Below are positions 1 to 3,938 of a stretch of DNA of 6,384 nt, in pieces. Each line of letters begins with the position of its first letter. The first letter of the stretch is position 1. The notes under the pieces were generated by a model. That model saw only the letters and a list, made by a program, of their open reading frames with translations. It made no database searches and had not been told where the DNA came from. The stretch lies in assembly GCA_045540355.1 (NCBI GenBank), contig JAZQHB010000054.1, positions 1 to 6,384 of the forward strand, written 5' to 3'. This stretch comes from RGIG2945 sp045540355 (lineage in GTDB: Bacteria > Bacillota > Clostridia > Oscillospirales > Acutalibacteraceae). The translations under genes were made by a program, and so were the position numbers.

Positions 1-180
1 TGAACCGGCATTCAGTATCAATGTTGATTCATTAAAACCTAGTTTGTTTTCCCATCGTGTTAAAAAGTTTTTTATTCGTTTATATGTATATTGATACCAT
101 TTATCATCTGTTGGCCAAATTTCTTCCATACTATTGTATAGTTTTTTTACTTCATTTGGATCAATAAACTGTTTGCTCAT
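1..180 (-). CDS. Class I SAM-dependent methyltransferase-like protein, N-terminal fragment
   Basis: Reading the minus strand from the ATG at 180-178 gives 60 codons without a stop to the window edge, so only the N-terminus is present. The start is supported by a strong ribosome binding site, GGAGA, six bases upstream (plus-strand ttctcc, 185-190). The first ~40 residues (beginning MSKQFIDPNEVKKLYNSMEE) are charged and aromatic, ending in a helical stretch around W43-E44. The fragment stops inside a hydrophobic strand followed by a glycine (TLILNAGS), which matches motif I, the start of the SAM-binding loop of class I methyltransferases. That assignment is inferred from a single motif, because the rest of the domain lies outside the window. 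The substrate cannot be guessed. The gene is divergent from the toxin-like gene starting at 261, with an 80-bp shared upstream region. Confidence 0.6.
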   Translation of the reverse strand, partial: MSKQFIDPNEVKKLYNSMEEIWPTDDKWYQYTYKRIKNFLTRWENKLGFNESTLILNAGS

Positions 181-205
181 TTTCTTCTCCTATGTAATTT
201 TCATT

Positions 206-224
206 CAATAATAAATAGTTATTG
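206..224. repeat. Short inverted repeat in the divergent intergenic region
   Basis: CAATAA and TTATTG are perfect 6-bp arms separated by 7 bases, midway between the divergent starts at 180 and 261. On the minus strand a weak -35-like TTGAAA (234-239) lies upstream, so the dyad could be an operator over the promoter of the methyltransferase-like gene. The arms are short and AT-rich, so chance is a real alternative. Confidence 0.25.
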
Positions 225-260
225 TAAGTAACTTTTCAAAGCAAAGGAACGGTATTACAA

Positions 261-821
261 TTGGATATAAAAGAAATAATCGAAGAAGGATTAGGCTTTG
301 AATCAGGCTCAACCAATCAAAAATACAAAATTGACCTGACAGAAAAAGTTAGGAAAATAAAAAAAGACACACTTCCTGTAGAAGTAGTGTCAAATTTTCT
401 GAATGGTGAATATAAAACATATCTAACGACTGATAAAATTGTCTTGTACCGTACATATGGCAGAGGATATAGCAGAAACAAGGGTGCGGGTTGGAATGGC
501 GGTTATGCATCAACTGAATTTGCAGAATCAAGGATTGATGTAAAAATAAGACTTGCATTAAAACCTGAATGGCTAAATACTAGACTTGTTGAAGAAAAAA
601 TACTTGTACCTGTTGGAACAAAAATTAATGTGGGATTAGTCGCACCGGTTACACTCAATACAGGTACTATCTTGACAGGTGGTGCAGAACAGGTTTTATT
701 GCCAAGAAATTGGCCGAAAGAATGGATAGTTGGTTATAGAGAAGTTACATCAAAGCCATTGATGAGTTATCCGGAGTTTTATCTTGAGCCACCTAAAGAC
801 AATCGTGAAAAGTACGAGTAA
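261..821 (+). CDS. Stand-alone ADP-ribosyltransferase/NADase-fold toxin-like protein
   Basis: This is a 186-residue protein with no signal peptide or membrane segment. Residues 1-55 are a charged lead; residues ~60-165 form the likely catalytic domain. Seen there: LYR at 62-64, a Gly/Asn-rich loop, STEF at 84-87, an RIDVKIRLAL stretch at 91-100, the strand ILVPVGT at 114-120, and GGAEQVLLPRN at 140-150. The order R ... ST(E) ... (E/Q)-V-LLPR resembles ADP-ribosyltransferase and TNT-type NAD-glycohydrolase toxins, in which Arg, Ser and a final Glu or Gln line the NAD pocket. The family call is an inference from these motifs. The start is TTG, with AAGGA 12 bases upstream; the frame is open only to 228 and has no better start, so the gene could be an orphan C-terminal toxin cassette cut from a larger protein. 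No immunity gene follows before the terminator at 915-963. Function and target are unproven. Confidence 0.6.
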   Translation: MDIKEIIEEGLGFESGSTNQKYKIDLTEKVRKIKKDTLPVEVVSNFLNGEYKTYLTTDKIVLYRTYGRGYSRNKGAGWNGGYASTEFAESRIDVKIRLALKPEWLNTRLVEEKILVPVGTKINVGLVAPVTLNTGTILTGGAEQVLLPRNWPKEWIVGYREVTSKPLMSYPEFYLEPPKDNREKYE

Positions 822-866
822 CAAGATTATATCTATATAAGTTTTAACTATTACAAGAAATTGGCT

Positions 867-894
867 TTATGACAATGTGGATGAATTGTCATAA
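867..894. repeat. 10-bp perfect inverted repeat downstream of the toxin-like gene
   Basis: TTATGACAAT (867-876) and ATTGTCATAA (885-894) are perfect arms around the 8-base loop GTGGATGA. No T-run follows, so it is not a classic terminator by itself. It lies between the stop at 821 and the intrinsic terminator at 915, where it could be an RNA 3'-end hairpin, a protein-binding dyad or a decayed element end. Confidence 0.5.
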
Positions 895-914
895 TTGGTG
901 AAATAAAACAAATC

Positions 915-963
915 GCCCCGTTGGAATAGCAGTTTTTTACTGTTTTTTCAATGGGGCTTTTTT
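915..963 (+). terminator. Rho-independent terminator after the toxin-like gene
   Basis: GCCCCGTTG (915-923) pairs with CAATGGGGC (949-957) with one G-U pair. The pairing continues inward with minor interruptions to CAGT/ACTG (930-933/939-942) around a TTTTT loop. Six T residues follow at 958-963. The long GC-based stem and T-tract make this a strong intrinsic terminator for plus-strand transcription from 261. On the minus strand the tail is only moderately T-rich, so bidirectional action is possible but weaker. Confidence 0.85.
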
Positions 964-1061
964 AATTACATGGTATAAAAATTGTTAGTGTTAAACCGCA
1001 TTTAATTTTAAATAAACTGCGTATTTCTACACTTTATAACATAACTTTAATTGAAATTGAG

Positions 1062-1123
1062 ATTGTTCAATAGAAATATATAAAACATATAGCACATCAT
1101 CAGTGAAATTTCTATTTGACAAT
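1062..1123. repeat. Imperfect 16-bp inverted repeat pair, 30 bp apart
   Basis: ATTGTTCAATAGAAAT (1062-1077) and ATTTCTATTTGACAAT (1108-1123) match as inverted repeats at 14 of 16 positions, with the inner nine bases (AATAGAAAT/ATTTCTATT) perfect. The 30-bp interior has no coding capacity. The pair could form a long hairpin, be a bipartite protein-binding site or mark the ends of a tiny mobile-element relic. No flanking target duplication was recognised. Confidence 0.45.
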
Positions 1124-1136
1124 TAGTGCATCCCGC

Positions 1137-1150
1137 CCGTAGTACTACGG
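1137..1150. repeat. 14-bp perfect palindrome CCGTAGTACTACGG
   Basis: The 14 bases equal their own reverse complement with no spacer, inside a locally GC-richer patch (1128-1172) of an AT-rich intergenic region. A spacer-free palindrome of this length suggests a binding site for a dimeric DNA-binding protein. A TTGACA hexamer (1116-1121) lies about 16 bp upstream on the plus strand, but no good -10 follows it and there is no plus-strand gene downstream. Confidence 0.5.
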
Positions 1151-1215
1151 TCAAAAATGTGCTGAAAACACCCATATTAAAAAAAGAAATATTTTTCAAA
1201 GAAACGGAAGCTGCC

Positions 1216-1229
1216 CTCACAGATGTGAG
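1216..1229 (-). repeat. Small dyad just after the last gene of the minus-strand operon
   Basis: CTCACA (1216-1221) and TGTGAG (1224-1229) are perfect arms, starting 10 bases past the stop of the acetyltransferase gene read on the minus strand. It could give a short stem-loop at the 3' end of the four-gene mRNA. The nearest T-run on that strand is about 30 bases further on, so it is not a canonical terminator. Confidence 0.3.
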
Positions 1230-1238
1230 ATCAGGTAA

Positions 1239-1691
1239 TCATAGTATTTTTGTCTTGAGAACTAAATTAGATGCATCTTTGTAATCAAGTTTTCCGTAAA
1301 AGTGATTATGCAAATCATCGTTTACTGACTGTAACTGAATGAGCATTGCACCTTCTTTTTTGACACACTCTTCTAACTGTTTCATAAATATGCTTCCGTA
1401 ACCTTTGTTTTGCAACTGCGTAGTAACAACAATTTCAACCAAGTCATACGCAAAACAATCATCATATTGCTCGAAATAGCCAATGGCAAATGCAACGATA
1501 CCGTTTTTGTTTTCCCAAATTAAGCAATATGAATCCTCACGGCTCCAGACCTGATGAATACGTTTGTATGTAGTTTCAGTTGTCCATTCAGCATCTTCAT
1601 TATTGTTATAGTATTCGATATAAAGTGGAACAACATTATTTATATCTTCCTCAGACATTTTTCTGAGTGTGGTTTTAATTTTTCCAAACAT
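1239..1691 (-). CDS. GNAT family N-acetyltransferase (last gene of operon)
   Basis: This 150-residue protein is of normal length for a single-domain GCN5-related acetyltransferase, a cytoplasmic enzyme moving an acetyl group from acetyl-CoA to an amine. Seen in the sequence: a helical N-terminus, a central strand GIVAFAIGYFE (64-74), motif A at 85-105 with strand LVEIVVT and the acetyl-CoA pyrophosphate loop QNKGYG (94-99, the Q/R-x-x-G-x-G pattern), and motif B at 124-137 (NDD...FYGKLDY). The start ATG at 1691 has GAGGA six bases upstream (1698-1702), which favours it over the internal Met12. It follows the kinase gene by 16 bp and appears to be the last gene of the operon. Substrate cannot be inferred; resistance-type, small-molecule or protein acetylation are all possible. 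It is not closely similar by eye to the other GNAT protein here, so a recent tandem duplication is unlikely. Confidence 0.88.
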   Translation of the reverse strand: MFGKIKTTLRKMSEEDINNVVPLYIEYYNNNEDAEWTTETTYKRIHQVWSREDSYCLIWENKNGIVAFAIGYFEQYDDCFAYDLVEIVVTTQLQNKGYGSIFMKQLEECVKKEGAMLIQLQSVNDDLHNHFYGKLDYKDASNLVLKTKIL

Positions 1692-1707
1692 AATTTATCC
1701 TCGCATA

Positions 1708-2205
1708 TTATTTTAGCTGTGCAATTTCCTCTGCAACTTGCTTTATGGTTTTGTTTACCGTATCAATTTTGATTGTATTTAGACTTTGATACTTCGAAAT
1801 CCGAGCAATGCCTCTTTCAATAACATCTTCAGTACGTATACCTGCATTTACATCTGCTTCTAATCTGTTGCGAAGAGTTGCTTCGTCAATCATTAGGGAT
1901 ATGCATTTTACATCACAGTTATCAGCATTTAACCTTTCGATAATAGAATCGATTATGAATTGTTCGTGCATTACCCAACAGAAGATAATGTTTTCGTAAG
2001 CAGAGCAACGCAGAAAATTATTAAGTAAATAACAAATGTTATCCGTTACCATAGCCTTTGTTTCTTTGGTTACCTGAAAAGGACTTGCATCCCAACACCA
2101 ATCACCATCAAGAAATACGCTGTTCGGTAAATCATTTTTCAGTTGTTGACTTACGGCGGTTTTGCCAACACCCATTGTACCGCCAATCAGATATAATTTT
2201 TTCAT
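1708..2205 (-). CDS. Small P-loop kinase-like NTPase
   Basis: This 165-residue protein carries an N-terminal strand and Walker A loop, LYLIGGTMGVGKT (4-16, with GTMGVGKT as GxxxxGKT). An acidic substrate-side segment FLDGDWCWD (31-39) follows, and a lid-like arginine-rich stretch (R112, R114, then R124) lies near EADVNAGIR. The layout and length fit the small-molecule kinase branch of P-loop NTPases (nucleoside, shikimate or gluconate kinase-like, often annotated as AAA family ATPase). The phosphate acceptor is unknown. The start is placed at the ATG at 2203-2205, because GGAGA lies just upstream and the P-loop strand begins directly after MKK. A longer frame from 2259 adds a hydrophobic, non-conserved-looking leader inside the preceding gene. 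Only one base separates the preceding stop from this ATG, so translation is probably coupled. Confidence 0.85.
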   Translation of the reverse strand: MKKLYLIGGTMGVGKTAVSQQLKNDLPNSVFLDGDWCWDASPFQVTKETKAMVTDNICYLLNNFLRCSAYENIIFCWVMHEQFIIDSIIERLNADNCDVKCISLMIDEATLRNRLEADVNAGIRTEDVIERGIARISKYQSLNTIKIDTVNKTIKQVAEEIAQLK

Positions 2206-2206
2206 T

Positions 2207-2656
2207 TTATTTCTCCATAAAAATAGCATTACCATCTTCAACATAGCCACATGATTCATATAACTTTTGAGCTATCGGATTATTAACATTAACATACAAG
2301 CGGATACCCGTTGCACCCAGTTTATCCTTTAATTCATCAGCTTTTTTAAGCAAAGCTTTTGCAAAACCATTGCCACGGTAGGAAGGCTCAACCCACAGTT
2401 CATCAAGATATATGTGACCGTGACCGTTCCATCTGCTTCCGATTTTAGCTATGTAAACGCAGGAAATCCAACCGACATATCTGCCGTCAACCTTAACGGC
2501 ATAAACATACAGGTCGGGATTCAATAATTCATTTTTCATCTGTTCAGAAATTGATATTTGTGAATGAGCACGCTCATTACCGTGTTCTCTCCAAAATACC
2601 ATATCATCAAACAGAGAATAGTTATTTACATCAATCTTTTCAATTGTATAATTCAT
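2207..2656 (-). CDS. GNAT family N-acetyltransferase (second gene of operon)
   Basis: This 149-residue single-domain GNAT protein is expected to be a soluble acetyl-CoA-dependent acetyltransferase. Motif A is textbook: DELWVEPSYRGNGFAKALL (85-103), with the pyrophosphate-binding R-G-N-G-F-A at 94-99. Motif B is NNPIAQKLYESCGY (125-138), with the conserved Tyr133 and the GY ending. Strands YVYAVKVDGRYVGWISCV (50-67) form the central sheet. The start ATG at 2656 is preceded by AGGTGA about seven bases upstream. It lies 28 bp after the MazG-like gene and 1 bp before the kinase gene, so it belongs to the same transcript. The substrate is unknown; the overall look is like GNAT proteins annotated as small-molecule or aminoglycoside-type acetyltransferases, but nothing in the sequence fixes this. 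Confidence 0.9.
   Translation of the reverse strand: MNYTIEKIDVNNYSLFDDMVFWREHGNERAHSQISISEQMKNELLNPDLYVYAVKVDGRYVGWISCVYIAKIGSRWNGHGHIYLDELWVEPSYRGNGFAKALLKKADELKDKLGATGIRLYVNVNNPIAQKLYESCGYVEDGNAIFMEK
2211..2216 (-). promoter_or_regulatory. Ribosome binding site deciding the kinase start
   Basis: On the minus strand GGAGAA lies five bases before the ATG at 2203-2205, inside the last codons of the preceding acetyltransferase gene. Its position supports the shorter kinase start and termination-reinitiation coupling between the two genes. Confidence 0.7.
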
Positions 2657-2684
2657 TAAATATCACCTATCAACAAAAAATCAT

Positions 2685-3002
2685 TTATCTATTTTCTTCA
2701 AAATTAACGGTTGAAGGATATTTACTTTCAGTCATCTGTGATTTTATTTTTGCTACCTGCTCTATATCAACATCATATATATTTGCAATAGCCAAAGCAT
2801 AATAAATGACATCAAACAATTCTTCATCAACCGTACCTGAAATATCGGTGCTGTTATCAGCTTTTAATCCTTTTCGCATAGCACGAGATAATTCCCCGAC
2901 CTCTTCGGATAGTTTCAAGAAATAATCTTTCAATAATTCAGGATGAAAGTCCTTTTCTTTAATATAAGTCTGTAAGTATTTAATTGTTGTTTTTCCATCC
3001 AT
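2685..3002 (-). CDS. MazG-like nucleotide pyrophosphohydrolase
   Basis: This 105-residue all-helical protein has the length of a single MazG-like domain. MazG-family enzymes hydrolyse (d)NTPs to monophosphate and pyrophosphate, often clearing non-canonical nucleotides. The metal-binding signature is present: EEVGE (E33, E34, E37) on one helix and EELFD (E61, D64) on a later one, matching the EExxE...ExxD pattern of the family. It is the first gene of the operon, directly downstream of a good promoter. The start ATG at 3002 has GAGGT nine bases upstream. The exact nucleotide substrate cannot be read from sequence. It may protect the nucleotide pool or act in stress or phage responses; both are inference. 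Confidence 0.88.
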   Translation of the reverse strand: MDGKTTIKYLQTYIKEKDFHPELLKDYFLKLSEEVGELSRAMRKGLKADNSTDISGTVDEELFDVIYYALAIANIYDVDIEQVAKIKSQMTESKYPSTVNFEENR

Positions 3003-3036
3003 AAATATTTACCTCATCAAAAATCTTATTATGTTA

Positions 3037-3066
3037 ATTATAACACAGCCAATCAAAACAAATCAA
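3037..3066 (-). promoter_or_regulatory. Sigma-70-type promoter with extended -10 for the four-gene operon
   Basis: On the minus strand, -35 TTGATT (3061-3066), an 18-bp spacer and a perfect -10 TATAAT (3037-3042) preceded by TG (extended -10). It is about 35 bp upstream of the MazG-like start. A dyad TGTTA-TAAT-TAACA (3032-3045) overlaps the -10 and could be an operator. No intrinsic terminator is visible between the stop at 3081 and this promoter, so read-through from the polymerase operon is also possible. Confidence 0.75.
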
Positions 3067-3080
3067 CCTACATACATTGA

Positions 3081-3938
3081 CTATCCGTTCAGTTCCGTCA
3101 CAAACACCTCATTCAATCTATACCTACTCACATTGTAGCTATTCTCACGCTCAATGGCACCGGATTTGACGAGCTCAGTCAGGCGTTTTTTGGAAAATGA
3201 TGTTGAGCCGAAATATGCGTCAAAATTTGCAACGGGAAGCACAACCCAGTCTGTGTCCTCCTGTCGGTTAACATAGTAATACTTTATGAGAATTTCAAGT
3301 GCATAAGCTGTGCTCGGTGCTGTTGTAAAATCAAATATCTTTGCTTTTGTTTCTTCAGGCAGTTCAAAATCATTGTTTTTAAGTTTTCCAAGCTCTAATG
3401 CAGACGAAAGAATATCATCAAATCTCAATATCCAAGCACCTTTGGTTTTTAGGTAATATGTGCTGAAATGCATACGGGTAACCTTGTCACGCCAAGCGGT
3501 ATCAAAATTTTTATCCATAAGAGCATATTTTTCAATCTCTTTTGCTGTGAACTTGTCCGGGTTGTTTTTGACAAAATTCATAGCATTGTGAAAATGTCTG
3601 TAAAACCAACCTTCGCCACTTTCATTTACAAGCTCAGGAAATTCGTTGTGGTATTCCTTGAAATCTGTCCTGAATCGCCATTCTTCTTTTTCTTTTGTAA
3701 TATCTTTGTCGGGAATACTGCACCAAGGAGAAATTGCCCGGCTTGCATACTCAATGTCAGCATTGCCGTTCTTGAACATATATCCTCTTGCGATGATAGT
3801 CAACACCCTCGGGAATCCCTCAAAGCCTTGTATGCCCTCACGGGTGAATCTACCGAGAAATGAGTTGTCATATCTGCTCTCACGCTTGTATGTTGGTGTC
3901 CCTGTGTAAGCCTTAAACTCGGCTATCTCGTTCAACAT
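3081..3938 (-). CDS. Unknown partner protein of the RDR-like polymerase, probable C-terminal winged helix
   Basis: I do not recognise this 285-residue protein. Residues 1-60 contain a Gly/Arg/Phe-rich region (SFLGRFTREGIQGFEGFPR). Residues 75-200 are charged and aromatic with a WFYRHFHNAM segment at 111-120. Residues ~215-277 look like a winged helix: helix AYALEILIKYYYV, strand WVVLPVA, helix-turn-helix FDAYFGSTSFSKKRLTELVKSG, then a wing with SRYRLNE. There are no membrane segments and no obvious metal or nucleotide site. The start is the ATG at 3936-3938, with AGGAG eight bases upstream (3947-3951). A TTG at 3956 would add six residues but has no such site. It overlaps the polymerase gene by 26 nt, so coupled translation and a shared function are likely. 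A DNA- or RNA-binding specificity or initiation factor is a plausible role, but this is inference. Confidence 0.8.
   Translation of the reverse strand: MLNEIAEFKAYTGTPTYKRESRYDNSFLGRFTREGIQGFEGFPRVLTIIARGYMFKNGNADIEYASRAISPWCSIPDKDITKEKEEWRFRTDFKEYHNEFPELVNESGEGWFYRHFHNAMNFVKNNPDKFTAKEIEKYALMDKNFDTAWRDKVTRMHFSTYYLKTKGAWILRFDDILSSALELGKLKNNDFELPEETKAKIFDFTTAPSTAYALEILIKYYYVNRQEDTDWVVLPVANFDAYFGSTSFSKKRLTELVKSGAIERENSYNVSRYRLNEVFVTELNG

Larger units (their letters stand above)
964..1238. other. Intergenic stretch without a convincing gene; possible remnant
   Basis: No ORF with a ribosome binding site is visible on either strand. Positions 964-1060 are featureless AT-rich sequence. After that come an imperfect inverted repeat (1062-1123), a 14-bp palindrome (1137-1150) and a small dyad next to the end of the acetyltransferase gene. 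The minus-strand frame of that acetyltransferase stays open for 63 codons after its TGA at 1239-1241, down to a TAA at 1047-1049. It reads protein-like for the first ~40 codons (for example MGVFSTFLTVVLRAGCTNCQ), but the ATG at 1173-1175 has no ribosome binding site. It could be a coding remnant or a conserved non-coding segment; it is not called as a gene. Confidence 0.5.

Noticed and set aside
349..558. Minus-strand frame of 69 codons inside the toxin-like gene, considered as an immunity protein
   Set aside because: It is fully antisense to the catalytic region, has a biased composition, and no ribosome binding site was seen.
1000..1013. ATTTAA-TT-TTAAAT inverted repeat
   Set aside because: It is a purely A/T dyad in very AT-rich DNA and is expected by chance.
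1116..1145. Plus-strand promoter with TTGACA at 1116-1121
   Set aside because: The best -10 (TAGTAC, 18-bp spacing) matches poorly, and no plus-strand gene lies downstream; TTGACA is also part of an inverted repeat arm.
2206..2259. Longer start for the kinase at 2259
   Set aside because: It adds 18 residues inside the preceding acetyltransferase gene, while a strong ribosome binding site and the P-loop strand support the ATG at 2203-2205.
3468..3909. Two overlapping plus-strand open frames (131 and 87 codons)
   Set aside because: They lie antisense to the partner-protein gene, have low-complexity, hydrophobic/Cys-rich translations and no good ribosome binding site; they are shadows of that gene.
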